57,598 nt of DNA from Xanthobacteraceae bacterium (GCA_031291445.1 JARLJA010000185.1:1-57598), one strand, 5' to 3'; numbered from the stretch's first letter, positions 1-9,045 are shown. The notes: a model not told the origin generated them from the sequence alone. Made by a program: numbers and translations.

Positions 1-210
1 GACGCCAACAAGATCGTCAAGAGCCCGCTCGCCTTCGCCCGGTTGATCAAAACCAATCTGATGCAACGCCGCGGGCTCGGCGAGCTTCTCAAGCCACCCC
101 CAGAGCCGCAGTCACACCAGGCGCGGTTCGACTTCGGCCACCCCGCAACACGCGCCGCACACCGCCGCCAAAAGCTCCGCGCCGTTCATCGCCTCATGTG
201 CCCCGCATGA
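1..210 (+). CDS. 3' end of an unrecognised protein (partial)
   Basis: Reading frame 1 is open from the window edge to a TGA at 208-210, giving 69 residues of a C-terminus. It contains a basic stretch (FARLIKTNLMQRRGLGELL), a Pro-rich linker and an R-F-D-F motif, then a His/Arg-rich tail. I recognise no family. The last 30 or so residues look like low-complexity translated GC-rich DNA, so the stop may have moved downstream relative to homologues. The next gene is on the other strand, so nothing in the context suggests a role. It could also be a chance open frame. Confidence 0.3.
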   Translation, partial: DANKIVKSPLAFARLIKTNLMQRRGLGELLKPPPEPQSHQARFDFGHPATRAAHRRQKLRAVHRLMCPA

Positions 211-227
211 CGCACAAACCGTGCCAG

Positions 228-317
228 ACAGTCGTGGGCTTGACCCGGCAATCCACGCTTTGCTGCTCGGCACGGCTCTAAAGAGTGGATGCGCGGGTCA
301 AGCCCGCGCATGACGAG
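228..317. repeat. Imperfect inverted repeat, dispersed intergenic element type
   Basis: Two arms related to the sequence GGGCTTGACCCG-CATCCAC face each other: one near 228-256 and its inverted partner near 287-317, with about 30 bases between. Repeats of this kind (a palindromic 'gggcttgacccg...atccac' theme) are common between genes in Bradyrhizobium and Rhodopseudomonas. It lies downstream of both flanking genes, so it could form a hairpin in either transcript. The arms are not perfectly complementary. Confidence 0.5.
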
Positions 318-373
318 TTTATTCGCAGCGGCTTGGTCTAGCGGTTGCTCTTAGAGCGAGCTCCGAAGCTGCA

Positions 374-1267
374 TTACGCCGCGCGGCGGGGCTTGGCGCC
401 GCGGCGCCCGGCGGCGGTGATGTCCGTCATCAACGCGCGCAGCGCCCGCACCGGGGGCGAGGCCTCGCCGTCGCGCCACACCAGCGGCGTCACGATGTCG
501 CCCTGGGCCTTGGGAAGCGGGTGGCGGCGGACGCGGACCTGCGGCATGGCGTCGAGCACGGCCTCGGGCATCAGCGCAATGCCGGCGCCCGCGGCGACGC
601 AGGCCACGATGGCGTGGTAGGAGCCGAGTTCGAGCACCCGCAGGGAAGCCAGGCTTTCGCGCCCCAACCAGCGCTGCAGCGCGCGCCGGTAGGCGCAGCC
701 CGAGGGGAAGGTGATCACGCTCTGGCCCTCGGCGTCGCGGGGACGCTTGATTGGCGGGTGCTCGGGACTGGAGATCACCATCAGTCGCTCGCGGAACACC
801 GGGAGCTGGGCGAGATCGGGGCCGGGCGGCTCGGCGATGAAGGCGGCGTCGAGCCGGCGCTCCGTGACCGCCGCGACCAACTGGTCGTTGGTGCCGGTGG
901 TGAGTTCGAGCCGCACGTCGGGATAGCGGCGGTGGAATTCGGCGAGCACCGAAGGCAGCCGGCTGGCGGTGGTGCTTTCCAGCGTGCCGAGCTTCAGCAC
1001 GCCCTGGGGGGCGGCGCCGGAAACGACGTGGCGGGCCTCGTCGGACAGCCGGATCAACTGCTCGGCATAGCCGAGCAACACCTCGCCGCTGGGGGAGAGA
1101 TGCAGGCGCTGGCGGTCGCGGTGGAACAGCGGCATGCCGACGGTGGCTTCGAGCTGCTTGATCCGGGTGGTGACGTTGGAGGGAACGCGGTGCAGCTTGC
1201 GCGCGGCCTTGATGACGCCGCCTTCCTCCACCACGGCCTTGAACACCTGCAGGTCGGTGAAGTTCAT
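374..1267 (-). CDS. LysR-family transcriptional regulator
   Basis: This 297-residue protein has the normal length and layout of LysR regulators. An N-terminal winged helix-turn-helix spans about residues 1-60 (FKAVVEEGGVIKAARKLH, then TTRIKQLEATVGMPLFHR), followed by a periplasmic-binding-protein-like effector domain from about residue 90. It starts with ATG at 1267. It is divergent from an MFS transporter gene that begins about 105-155 bases away, the classical arrangement in which the regulator controls both itself and its neighbour. The effector is not evident. The C-terminal tail is Arg/Ala-rich and probably disordered. Confidence 0.9.
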   Translation of the reverse strand: MNFTDLQVFKAVVEEGGVIKAARKLHRVPSNVTTRIKQLEATVGMPLFHRDRQRLHLSPSGEVLLGYAEQLIRLSDEARHVVSGAAPQGVLKLGTLESTTASRLPSVLAEFHRRYPDVRLELTTGTNDQLVAAVTERRLDAAFIAEPPGPDLAQLPVFRERLMVISSPEHPPIKRPRDAEGQSVITFPSGCAYRRALQRWLGRESLASLRVLELGSYHAIVACVAAGAGIALMPEAVLDAMPQVRVRRHPLPKAQGDIVTPLVWRDGEASPPVRALRALMTDITAAGRRGAKPRRAA

Positions 1268-1294
1268 CCCGGATCTCCCATGGCGATCTTTGTG

Positions 1295-1349
1295 TTCTCA
1301 GATAGAGAATAACATGTTCTGTATTATTCACTATTCGAGAATTCGTGAA
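1295..1349. promoter_or_regulatory. Candidate LysR operator region between divergent genes
   Basis: This AT-rich stretch lies between the divergent LysR and MFS genes. It holds a perfect interrupted palindrome TTCTC-AGATA-GAGAA at 1295-1309 and a second dyad TTCAC...GTGAA at 1327-1349. The hexamer GAGAAT occurs at 1305-1310 and again at 1337-1342, 32 bases apart (about three helical turns). The T-N11-A style dyads fit LysR binding in general. That the neighbouring LysR protein binds here is inference. Confidence 0.35.
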
Positions 1350-1371
1350 GAGCGTATCGTGAATTTCGCAA

Positions 1372-2616
1372 ATGACAATCCGCACGGGCGGGAATTTCCG
1401 CCCTGCCGCCGGGACCTCGCCAATGTCGCTGACAACTGCAAACGATGCGGCGTCCGCCGCCTCGACGTCGCCGCCTTCCTCACTGACGCCCGCCGCCGTG
1501 GTAGCGATCGGGCTTGCGGGCCTCGCGGTCGCCATGGGGATCGGCCGCTTCTCCTTCACGCCGCTGCTGCCGCTGATGCAGCACGATGCCGGCGTCAGCC
1601 TGGCGCAGGCCAGCTGGCTCGCCACCGCGAACTATGTGGGCTATCTCGCCGGCGCGCTGGTCTGCATCGTCTCCGCGCCGGCGCCGACCCGCATCATCCA
1701 GTGGGGGCTGGCGGCGATTGCGCTGGTCACCGCGGCCATGGGCGTGACCCATCATCTGTGGCTGTGGATCGGCTTGCGCTTTCTCGCCGGCGCCGCCAGC
1801 GCCTACGTGCTGGTGGGCGTATCCGCCTGGGCGATGCCGATCCTTGCCCGCGGCGAGAAGGCGGCGTGGTCGGGGCGGTTGTTCTCGGGCGTCGGCGTCG
1901 GCATTCTGGTCGCCGGCATGGTCGGGCTCGCCGCCGGGCTTTTGGCATGGCGCTCCCAGGCCACCTGGATCGTGCTCGGGGCGATGGCCGCGATGGTGAC
2001 CGCCGTCATCTGGCGGCTGGTTGACGACGGACGGCCCGCCGGCGCCGCGGCAGCGCCGACGCGGACACCGCTCGACCGCCATGCCTTGATCGGCGCGGCG
2101 AGCTACGGCTGCTTCGGCTACGGCTACATCATTCCGGCGACGTTTCTGCCGGCGCTGGCGCGCGACGTGATCGCCGACCCCGCGGTGTTCGGCTGGGTAT
2201 GGCCGGTGTTCGGCGCGGCCGGCGCGCTGTCGACGGTGCTTGCTGCCAGGCTGATGCCGGCGCTGTCGCCGCGCCGCGTATGGGTATATGCCAAATTGGT
2301 TCTCGCCGTCGGCGTCCTGGCGCCGGTTGTCGCCACCACGCTCCCGGTGTTGCTGTTCGCCGCCGTGTGCGTCGGCGGTACCTTCATGGTGATCACCATG
2401 GCGGGCATCGAGGAGACGCGGCGTCTCGGTGGCGCGCAGGCGCCGCGGCTCATGGCCCTCTATACCGCCACGTTTGCCGCGGGGCAGATCGCCGGACCGC
2501 TGACGGTCGGCGCCTTCGGTGGCGGCCTGGTGGTGCCGGGCCTGCTGGCGGCGGCGGCATTGGTCGCGAGTTGCGTCGCGCTCAGCTTGCCACATCGCCC
2601 CGGATCGGCCACGTAG
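1372..2616 (+). CDS. YbfB/YjiJ-type MFS transporter
   Basis: This is a polytopic inner-membrane protein of the major facilitator superfamily with about 12 hydrophobic segments. The opening AMGIGRFSFTPLLPLM and the IEETRR loop in the C-terminal half are typical of the YbfB/YjiJ branch. The most upstream ATG (1372) gives 414 residues, but an in-frame ATG at 1423 removes a polar 17-residue leader and is at least as likely; neither has a strong ribosome binding site. It is divergent from the LysR regulator, which probably controls it. The substrate cannot be told from sequence; amino-acid or drug export is often suggested for this branch. Confidence 0.85.
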   Translation: MTIRTGGNFRPAAGTSPMSLTTANDAASAASTSPPSSLTPAAVVAIGLAGLAVAMGIGRFSFTPLLPLMQHDAGVSLAQASWLATANYVGYLAGALVCIVSAPAPTRIIQWGLAAIALVTAAMGVTHHLWLWIGLRFLAGAASAYVLVGVSAWAMPILARGEKAAWSGRLFSGVGVGILVAGMVGLAAGLLAWRSQATWIVLGAMAAMVTAVIWRLVDDGRPAGAAAAPTRTPLDRHALIGAASYGCFGYGYIIPATFLPALARDVIADPAVFGWVWPVFGAAGALSTVLAARLMPALSPRRVWVYAKLVLAVGVLAPVVATTLPVLLFAAVCVGGTFMVITMAGIEETRRLGGAQAPRLMALYTATFAAGQIAGPLTVGAFGGGLVVPGLLAAAALVASCVALSLPHRPGSAT

Positions 2617-2653
2617 CGCCGGCCCGAAGATCAGTCGAACGAGGATAGAAAAC

Positions 2654-3730
2654 ATGTGGCCCGACCGTCGGTTGCTCGAGCTTCTTGGGATCGAAGTTCC
2701 CATCATCCAGGCGCCGATGGCCGGCGTCCAGGACGTCGACATCGCCGTCGCCGCCGCGCAGGGCGGCGCGCTGGGCTCGCTGCCTTGCGCGATGTGGACG
2801 CCCGACAAGGCGCGGGAACAGGTCAACATCTTCCGCCAGCGCGTCGCCGCGCCGGTCAACCTCAACTTCTTCTGCCACCAGCCGGTCGCGGCCGATCCGC
2901 GGCAGGAGGCGGGATGGCGCCGGCGGCTCGAGACCTATTACGGAGAGCTCGATCTCGATCCCGGCGCCAGCGTGGCGGCCGCCAACCGCGCGCCGTTCGA
3001 CGCGGCGATGTGCGAGCTCGTCGAGCAACTGCGGCCCGAGGTCGTCAGTTTCCATTTCGGCCTGCCGGATCCGGCGCTGCTGGCCCGCGTCAAGGCCGCC
3101 GGCGCCAGGGTGATGGGGTCTGCCACCATCGTGCGCGAAGCGAAGTGGCTCGAGGACCATGGCGCTGACATCGTCATCGCCCAGGGCGCGGAGGCGGGCG
3201 GCCATCGCGGCATGTTCCTGACCGAGACCATCGCCGGGCAGCCGGGCACCTTCGCGCTGGTGCCGCAGGTGGTCGACGCGGTGCAGGTTCCCGTGGTTGC
3301 GGCCGGCGGCATCGCCGACGGGCGCGGTATCGCTGCGGCGTTCGCGCTCGGCGCCGCGGGGGTGCAGATCGGCAGTGCCTATCTGCGGACCCCGGAGTCC
3401 AAGGTGAGCCCGCTCGGGCGCGCGGCGCTGGCCGCGGCCACGGACGATGCCACGGTGATCACCAACGTGATGACCGGGCGGCCGGCACGCGGCGTCGCCA
3501 ACCGGCTGATGCGCGAGGTCGGGCCGGTCTCGGCTGATGCGCCGGATTTTCCCCACGCCGCCACCGCGCTGACCCCGCTCAAGGCCGCGGCGGAGAAACT
3601 CGGCCGGGTCGACTTCACCAATCTGTGGGCCGGACAGGCGATCGCGCTCGGCCGCGAGATCCCGGCGGCCGATCTGACCCGGGCGCTGGCCCGCGACGGC
3701 CTCGACCGCCTGTCCCGACTCGGTTCTTGA
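2654..3730 (+). CDS. Nitronate monooxygenase family flavoprotein
   Basis: This 358-residue FMN-dependent TIM-barrel enzyme belongs to the NMO / 2-nitropropane dioxygenase family, which oxidises alkyl nitronates. Seen in the sequence are the N-terminal VPIIQAPMAG, the AGGHRG motif near residue 180 that contains the conserved His, and the phosphate-binding VVAAGGIADGRG near residue 215. The start is the ATG at 2654, with GAGG at 2641-2644 as ribosome binding site. The gene follows the MFS gene by 37 bases and may be co-transcribed with it. An alternative role is a related flavin-dependent enoyl reductase. Confidence 0.87.
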   Translation: MWPDRRLLELLGIEVPIIQAPMAGVQDVDIAVAAAQGGALGSLPCAMWTPDKAREQVNIFRQRVAAPVNLNFFCHQPVAADPRQEAGWRRRLETYYGELDLDPGASVAAANRAPFDAAMCELVEQLRPEVVSFHFGLPDPALLARVKAAGARVMGSATIVREAKWLEDHGADIVIAQGAEAGGHRGMFLTETIAGQPGTFALVPQVVDAVQVPVVAAGGIADGRGIAAAFALGAAGVQIGSAYLRTPESKVSPLGRAALAAATDDATVITNVMTGRPARGVANRLMREVGPVSADAPDFPHAATALTPLKAAAEKLGRVDFTNLWAGQAIALGREIPAADLTRALARDGLDRLSRLGS

Positions 3731-3788
3731 GACCGGGCTGCGCCGGAGCGTTGATGCCGGGTTCGACGGGCATCCCAAGCCCATGACC

Positions 3789-3809
3789 GGGCGGCGGTTT
3801 TCGCCGCCC
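3789..3809 (+). terminator. GC-rich hairpin after nitronate monooxygenase gene
   Basis: A perfect 8-bp stem (GGGCGGCG / CGCCGCCC) closes a GTTTT loop. It lies about 60 bases after the stop codon and just before the presumed gatC promoter. No T-run follows, so termination strength is uncertain. Confidence 0.45.
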
Positions 3810-3811
3810 AA

Positions 3812-3846
3812 TTGACGTTGGCGATTGCCGGCAAAATGCTCTATAG
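3812..3846 (+). promoter_or_regulatory. Possible promoter of the gatC-gatA-gatB operon
   Basis: A good -35-like TTGACG sits at 3812-3817, followed after 17 bases by AATGCT and then CTATAGG at 3841-3847. The -10 match is weak. The site follows a hairpin terminator and is about 60-85 bases upstream of gatC, where an operon promoter is expected. Confidence 0.35.
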
Positions 3847-4188
<342 letters not shown>

Positions 4189-4220
4189 TCCGGGTCCGCT
4201 GGAGCGATCGGGAGACACGC

Positions 4221-4442
4221 ATGTGCCTGCTGTGCGATGACGAAAAAGCCTATCAGGCCTACATGGCCTACCTCGACGCCATGGAGCGCCAGGGCAAGGG
4301 CGCCGACCCCGACCAGGCGATGGACGCCGCCATCGCGGTGATGACCGGCTCGACCAAGGTCGCCGACACCACGCTGTCGACCCACACCCCGTCGCTCTCC
4401 ACTCCGCCATCCCCGTTCTCGTGCGATCCGGTTGATGAATGA
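4221..4442 (+). CDS. Small conserved-looking protein between gatC and gatA
   Basis: This is a 73-residue protein with its own ribosome binding site (GGGAG about 9 bases before the ATG at 4221). It begins M-C-L-L-C, continues as an acidic amphipathic helix (about residues 8-45) and ends in a Thr/Ser/Pro-rich tail. Its stop overlaps the gatA start (ATGA at 4439-4442), so the two are translationally coupled. I recognise no domain. The close packing inside the gat operon argues it is real and translated; a role with the GatCAB complex is only a guess. Confidence 0.75.
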   Translation: MCLLCDDEKAYQAYMAYLDAMERQGKGADPDQAMDAAIAVMTGSTKVADTTLSTHTPSLSTPPSPFSCDPVDE

Positions 4443-5914
4443 CTGATCTGACGTCGCTTTCTCTGGCCGAGGCCCGCCAGGGCCTCAAGGCCAAGGCCTT
4501 TACTGCGCTCGAACTGACCGACGCGCATATCTTCGCCGTCGAAAAGGCGCGCGCGCTGAACGCCTTTGTGCTGGAGACGGCGGAGGAGGCGCGGATGATG
4601 GCGCAGGCGGCCGATCTCAGGATCGCCAGGGGCGAGGGCGGTCCGCTCGCCGGGATCCCGCTCGGCATCAAGGACCTGTTCGCCACCAAGGGCGTGCGGA
4701 CCACGGCGTGCTCGCGGATCCTGGAAAACTTCGTGCCGCCCTACGAGTCCACGGTGACCGCGCGGCTCTGGCACGACGGCGCGGTGATGCTCGGCAAGCT
4801 CAACAACGACGAATTCGCCATGGGCTCGTCGAACGAGACCTCGGCGTTCGGTCCCGTGGTCAATCCGTGGCGGCGCGAGGGCTCCGACGCCAAACTGGTT
4901 CCGGGCGGATCCTCGGGCGGATCGGCGGCCGCGGTCGCGGCCCACCTCTGCCTCGGCGCCACCGGCACCGACACCGGCGGATCGATCCGCCAGCCCGCGG
5001 CGTTCACCGGCATCGTCGGCATGAAGCCGACCTACGGCCGCTGCTCGCGCTGGGGCATCGTCGCCTTCGCCTCGTCGCTGGACCAGGCCGGGCCGTTCGC
5101 GCGCACGGTGCGCGACACCGCCATCCTGCTGCGCTCGATGGCCGGCCACGACGCCAAAGACACCACCTCGGTCGATCGCCCGGTGCCGGACTACGAGGCC
5201 GCGGTCGGCCAGTCGATCAAGGGCATGAAGATCGGGATCCCGAAGGAATACCGGATCGACGGCATGCCGGCGGAGATCGAGCGGCTGTGGCGGCAGGGCG
5301 GCGAATGGCTGAAGGCGGCCGGCGCCGAGCTCGTCGAGGTGTCGCTGCCGCACACCAAATACGCACTGCCGGCCTATTACATCGTCGCGCCGGCGGAGGC
5401 GTCGTCCAATCTCGCCCGCTACGACGGCGTGCGCTACGGCGCCCGCGTGCCCGGCCGCGACATCATCGAGATGTACGAGAACACCCGCGCCCGCGGCTTC
5501 GGCCCCGAGGTGCGCCGCCGCATCATGATCGGCACCTACGTGCTGTCGGCGGGCTATTACGACGCCTACTACCTGCGGGCCCAGAAGGTGCGCACGCTGA
5601 TCAAGCGCGACTTCGAGGAGTGCTTCGCCCGGGGCGTCAACGCGATCCTGACGCCGGCGACGCCGTCGGCGGCGTTCGGCATCGGCGAGAAGGGCGGCGC
5701 CGACCCGATCGAGATGTATCTCAACGACATCTTCACAGTGACCGTGAACATGGCGGGCCTGCCGGGCCTCGCGGTTCCCGCCGGCAAGGACGGCCAAGGC
5801 CTGCCGCTCGGGCTGCAGCTGATCGGCCGGCCGTTCGACGAGGAGGGGTTGTTCTCGCTCGGAGAGGTCATCGAACAGGCCGCGGGGCGCTTCACACCCG
5901 CGCAATGGTGGTAG
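4439..5914 (+). CDS. gatA: Asp/Glu-tRNA amidotransferase subunit A
   Basis: At 491 residues this is a full-length GatA, the glutaminase subunit that releases ammonia from glutamine for transfer to Glu-tRNA(Gln) or Asp-tRNA(Asn). The amidase-signature Ser-cisSer-Lys triad is intact: Lys78 (LGIKDL), the cis-Ser in PGGSSGGSA (residue 158 or 159) and the nucleophile Ser182 ([10 protein letters not shown]). It overlaps the preceding small gene by four bases (ATGA). The gatB start follows its stop by two bases, so all are in one operon. Confidence 0.97.
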   Translation: MTDLTSLSLAEARQGLKAKAFTALELTDAHIFAVEKARALNAFVLETAEEARMMAQAADLRIARGEGGPLAGIPLGIKDLFATKGVRTTACSRILENFVPPYESTVTARLWHDGAVMLGKLNNDEFAMGSSNETSAFGPVVNPWRREGSDAKLVPGGSSGGSAAAVAAHLCLGATGTDTGGSIRQPAAFTGIVGMKPTYGRCSRWGIVAFASSLDQAGPFARTVRDTAILLRSMAGHDAKDTTSVDRPVPDYEAAVGQSIKGMKIGIPKEYRIDGMPAEIERLWRQGGEWLKAAGAELVEVSLPHTKYALPAYYIVAPAEASSNLARYDGVRYGARVPGRDIIEMYENTRARGFGPEVRRRIMIGTYVLSAGYYDAYYLRAQKVRTLIKRDFEECFARGVNAILTPATPSAAFGIGEKGGADPIEMYLNDIFTVTVNMAGLPGLAVPAGKDGQGLPLGLQLIGRPFDEEGLFSLGEVIEQAAGRFTPAQWW

Positions 5915-5916
5915 CC

Positions 5917-7401
5917 ATGAACGCACCCGTGCAACCGTCCATGCTCATCAAGGGCGCCACCGGCGATTGGGAGGTGGTGATCGGGCTCGAGATCCACGCC
6001 CAGGTGACCTCGAAGTCCAAGCTGTTCTCGGGCGCCTCGACCGAGTTCGGCGGCGACCCCAACGCCCATGTCTCGCTGGTCGACGCCGCGATGCCGGGCA
6101 TGCTGCCGGTGATCAACGAGGAATGCGTGGCCCAGGCGGTCCGCACCGGGCTCGGCCTCAAGGCCCAGATCAACCTGCGCTCGGTGTTCGACCGCAAGAA
6201 TTACTTCTATCCCGACCTGCCGCAGGGCTACCAGATCAGCCAGTACAAGTCGCCGATCGTGGGCGAGGGCACCGTGGTCGTCGACCTGCCCGACCAGGAC
6301 AGCTTCACCGTCGGCATCGAGCGCCTGCATCTCGAGCAGGACGCCGGCAAGTTGCTGCACGACCAGCACCCGACCATGACCTTCGTCGACCTCAACCGCT
6401 CCGGCGTCGCGCTGATGGAGATCGTGTCGAAGCCCGACATGCGCTCGGCCGACCAGGCGCGGGCCTACGTGACCAAGCTCAGGACCATCCTGCGTTACCT
6501 CGGCACCTGCGACGGCGACATGGAGAAGGGGAGCCTGCGCGCCGACGTCAACGTCTCGGTGCGTCGGCCGGGCGCGCCGTTCGGAACCCGCTGCGAGATC
6601 AAGAACGTCAACTCGATCCGCTTCATGGGCCAGGCGATCGACTACGAGGCGCGACGCCAGATCGGAATCCTGGAGGACGGCGGCGTCATCGAGCAGGAGA
6701 CGCGGCAGTTCGACGCCGTGAAGGGCGAGACCCGCGCGATGCGCTCCAAGGAAGAGGCGCACGACTATCGCTATTTCCCCGATCCCGACCTGCTGCCGCT
6801 GGAATTGACGCAAGCCTATGTCGACGCGCTCAAGGCCCATCTGCCGGAGTTGCCCGACGAGAAGAAAGCGCGATTCATCAGGGACTTCGCGCTGAAATCC
6901 GAAGACGCCGGCGTGCTGGTGAGCGAGCGCGAGAGCGCCGACTTCTATGAAGCGGTGCTGGGCCAGCTCGCCGACAAGGCCCGCGACGGCAAGCTGGCGG
7001 CGAACTGGGTGATCAACGAACTGTTCGGCCGCCTCAACAAGGAAGGCGGGGCGATCGCGACCTCGCCGGTGTCGGCGACGCAGCTCGCCGCCATCGTCGA
7101 CCTGATCGGCGACGGCACCATCTCCGGCAAGATCGCCAAGGATCTGTTCGAGATCGTCTGGACCGAGGGCGGCGATCCGCGCGCGGTGGTCGAGACGCGC
7201 GGCATGAAGCAGGTCACCGACCTCGGCGCGATCGAGAAGGTGGTCGACGACATCATCGCCGCCAATCCCGATAAGGCGGAGCAGGCCAAGGCCAAGCCGG
7301 CGATGGTCGGATGGTTCATCGGCCAGGTGATGAAGTCCTCGGGCGGCAAGGCCAACCCGCAGACCGTGAACGATCTCCTCAAGACCAAGCTCGGCCTCTA
7401 G
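5917..7401 (+). CDS. gatB: Asp/Glu-tRNA amidotransferase subunit B
   Basis: This 494-residue GatB is the kinase/transamidase subunit that phosphorylates the Glu or Asp carried by the misacylated tRNA and accepts ammonia from GatA. The typical [12 protein letters not shown] opening, the [14 protein letters not shown] segment, YRYFPDPDL and a C-terminal YqeY-like helical tail are present. The ATG at 5917 lies two bases after the gatA stop. An in-frame ATG at 5905, inside the end of gatA, would add four residues and is an alternative start. Confidence 0.97.
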   Translation: MNAPVQPSMLIKGATGDWEVVIGLEIHAQVTSKSKLFSGASTEFGGDPNAHVSLVDAAMPGMLPVINEECVAQAVRTGLGLKAQINLRSVFDRKNYFYPDLPQGYQISQYKSPIVGEGTVVVDLPDQDSFTVGIERLHLEQDAGKLLHDQHPTMTFVDLNRSGVALMEIVSKPDMRSADQARAYVTKLRTILRYLGTCDGDMEKGSLRADVNVSVRRPGAPFGTRCEIKNVNSIRFMGQAIDYEARRQIGILEDGGVIEQETRQFDAVKGETRAMRSKEEAHDYRYFPDPDLLPLELTQAYVDALKAHLPELPDEKKARFIRDFALKSEDAGVLVSERESADFYEAVLGQLADKARDGKLAANWVINELFGRLNKEGGAIATSPVSATQLAAIVDLIGDGTISGKIAKDLFEIVWTEGGDPRAVVETRGMKQVTDLGAIEKVVDDIIAANPDKAEQAKAKPAMVGWFIGQVMKSSGGKANPQTVNDLLKTKLGL

Positions 7402-7937
7402 CTCGCTCGCGCGGCGTTCGCGCCGCCGCAACGTGAGACCCTGCAGCGCGCATCGGCGCGTCGCCGCGGCGGTTCACGCGCTCCGGTGAGCGCGTCGAAT
7501 CGGTTTCGCCGATTCGCGCCGATGGGTGGTCCGGATGCGCGGCCGCGAGGACCCGCGACGTTTTCCACGAAAATAATTTTGTTGCGAACTTTCGCGACTC
7601 AGAGTCCGCGACGCGGCGTTTTTCGCCGCCACGCGACTCGGCGACGCGCGTCGCATCGCGAACTTGCTTTCATCACGAATGCAGGAGAGCCCGTAAAAAT
7701 CGGCATTTCTTTGCGGTTGACAACGCGGCGTCTGGGTTTCTTGCACGTCGACGATGTCGCGTTACGCATTCGCGACGTCGTCGTCGACGCGCGCGCGCGA
7801 GATCACACGCGCCGCAAGCGTCAACACTTCCTTAAGCGAGACGCTGTTCTTTTTCATGTGTTGGTGTAATCCAAGAGAAGTGCAGTCGATTCCCGGTTGC
7901 ACACAGCGATTAAGCCATCTCACATCTGGAGGGCAAC
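7402..7937. other. Hairpin-rich intergenic region between gatB and the Lys-rich protein gene
   Basis: I find no convincing gene in these 536 bases. The stretch is unusually rich in short perfect hairpins: 7411-7426 (6 bp, TTCG loop), 7476-7495 (8 bp, CGGT loop), 7496-7516 (8 bp, TTTCG loop), 7613-7629 (6 bp, TTTTT loop) and 7749-7783 (13 bp with one G-T pair, 9-base loop). A -35-like TTGACA lies at 7717-7722 without a clear -10. An AT-richer segment at 7560-7590 separates the hairpin groups. The promoter of the downstream Lys-rich gene should lie in the second half. Confidence 0.6.
7411..7426 (+). terminator. TTCG-tetraloop hairpin after gatB
   Basis: A perfect 6-bp GCGGCG/CGCCGC stem capped by the extra-stable TTCG tetraloop starts 10 bases after the gatB stop codon. 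It is probably the end of the gat operon transcript or an RNA 3'-end protector. No T-run follows. Confidence 0.45.
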
Positions 7938-8030
7938 ATGGCTAAGAAGGCGAAGAAGGCGAAGAAGGCGAAGTCCGCGGTGAAGAAGACTGCGAAGAAG
8001 ACCCGCAAGGTCGCCAAGAAGAAGAAGTAA
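7938..8030 (+). CDS. 30-residue lysine-rich histone-like protein
   Basis: An excellent ribosome binding site (GGAGGG at 7928-7933) precedes the ATG at 7938. The frame encodes 30 residues, 16 of them lysine, built of K-K-A and K-K-T steps and ending in four lysines before TAA. It resembles the tail of histone H1-like bacterial proteins, which bind DNA or RNA non-specifically. Small proteins of this kind occur in Bradyrhizobium relatives. It stands alone between two long non-coding stretches. The nucleic-acid-binding role is inferred from composition. Confidence 0.72.
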   Translation: MAKKAKKAKKAKSAVKKTAKKTRKVAKKKK

Positions 8031-8739
8031 GGCATACGCCTTATTGCCGGCAGTGATTGCCGGCGCCGTCTTGAGGGCCCGCAGATCTTCGCTACGCGCG
8101 GATCGGGGCAGGCCCTGAACGACGAAAGAGGGTGTCGGCGAGACATCAGGTCAGGCGGCCGGATCGTCATCTTCATCGGGAGTTCGCTCCAGATGAAGCC
8201 GGTCTGGTGGAGAAGAGCCAACGATCTTCAGTCGTTGCGGATTCTAAGCTCCGCAATTTCACCAGCGGTTTCGTCTGCGTGAGATCTCGATCCTGACGTG
8301 TTCACCGACGCCCTCGTTTCCCGCCCGACCGCGTCGCCGCGGGTCAGGGCCTTCATTTCCCCACCCGAAGTCCCCCACCCGAAGTCGACAAGCCGGCCGC
8401 CCAGCATCGCGCCATGCGCCGATGACCGAAGCGTGCGGATGATGTGCCTGGCCAGAATGCGCCGATGGTTATCCGTTCGCCAAGGAGCGCGGTAAACCGA
8501 ATCTGGCGCTTCCCCGCAAGTTCCTGAAAAACCATCATTCTTTTCTCGCGCGCCGGCCGTCTGACTGGCGGCGTTCACGTTCGATTCAGCGCGATGCTTA
8601 AACCACTGTTCAAATTTGATGGACCATCATCATCGAGACGCCGGACAACGGCGAGGGGCCCGGCGGCGTCGCGAGACATCGCCGGGAAACAGACGGCGGG
8701 GCAGGGACCCCGCCGCACCATGAAAACGGGGATGTCAAA
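8031..8739. other. Long intergenic region without a convincing gene
   Basis: These 709 bases have open frames on both strands (for example minus-strand 8228-8578), but none has a recognisable domain or good codon bias. Visible structure: GCCGGC arms at 8046-8051 and 8059-8064, just after the Lys-rich gene, which could end its transcript; a 14-base tandem duplication (CCCACCCGAAGTCC type) near 8360-8388; and a perfect 8-bp hairpin at 8694-8715. The minus-strand frame crossing the 14-base duplication could be a decayed gene. Confidence 0.5.
8694..8715 (+). promoter_or_regulatory. Hairpin in the leader of the Sel1-like gene
   Basis: A perfect 8-bp stem (CGGCGGGG / CCCCGCCG) around a CAGGGA loop ends 24 bases before the ATG at 8740. 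It could affect translation initiation of that gene. This is inferred from position only. Confidence 0.3.
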
Positions 8740-9006
8740 ATGTTGCAGCTTCTCATTGCCACCGACACGGCCATGCCGGTCGAGGCGAGCGCGAGCCCGG
8801 ACGTTCTGTTCGATCTCGGCATGCTCTATTCCAGCGGCCGCTCGGGCGTGGTCGATCTCGTCGCCGCCCACAAGTGGTTCAATCTCGCCGCCCTGAAGGG
8901 GCGCGTCGACGCCATCGCGTTCCGTCGTGAGATCGCCGAGATGATGTCCGAGGCCGAGATCGCCCAGGCCCAGCGCGACGCCCGCGCCTGGATGACGTCG
9001 CACTGA
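8740..9006 (+). CDS. Small Sel1-like repeat protein
   Basis: This 88-residue protein contains one clear Sel1-like (TPR-related) repeat at about residues 27-58: LFDLGMLYSSGR, then DLVAAHKWFNLAALKG. The Leu/Gly/Tyr and Ala-x-x-W/Lys-Trp positions are conserved. A charged helix with MMSEAEIAQAQRDARAW follows. Such proteins act as interaction scaffolds, and no enzymatic role is visible. A hairpin lies just upstream. Three 14-base tandem repeats begin at the stop codon. Confidence 0.7.
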   Translation: MLQLLIATDTAMPVEASASPDVLFDLGMLYSSGRSGVVDLVAAHKWFNLAALKGRVDAIAFRREIAEMMSEAEIAQAQRDARAWMTSH

Positions 9007-9045
9007 CGTTCCGGCACTGACGTTCCGGCACTCACGTTCCGGCAC
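9001..9045. repeat. Three tandem 14-bp repeats over a stop codon
   Basis: The unit CACTGACGTTCCGG occurs at 9001-9014 and 9015-9028, and as CACTCACGTTCCGG at 9029-9042. The TGA stop of the Sel1-like gene is inside the first unit. This is a slippage-type minisatellite. Because 14 is not a multiple of three, changes in copy number would shift any read-through frame. Confidence 0.8.

Noticed and set aside
4708-5913. Long open frame running from inside gatA into gatB, suggesting a fusion.
   Set aside because: The upstream part is Arg/Gly/His-rich translation of gatA in another frame. gatB has its own ATG at 5917.
8228-8578. Minus-strand frame of 116 codons in the gap after the Lys-rich gene.
   Set aside because: No recognisable motif or good start signal; it crosses a 14-base tandem duplication. 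At best a decayed gene, so described only as part of the gap.
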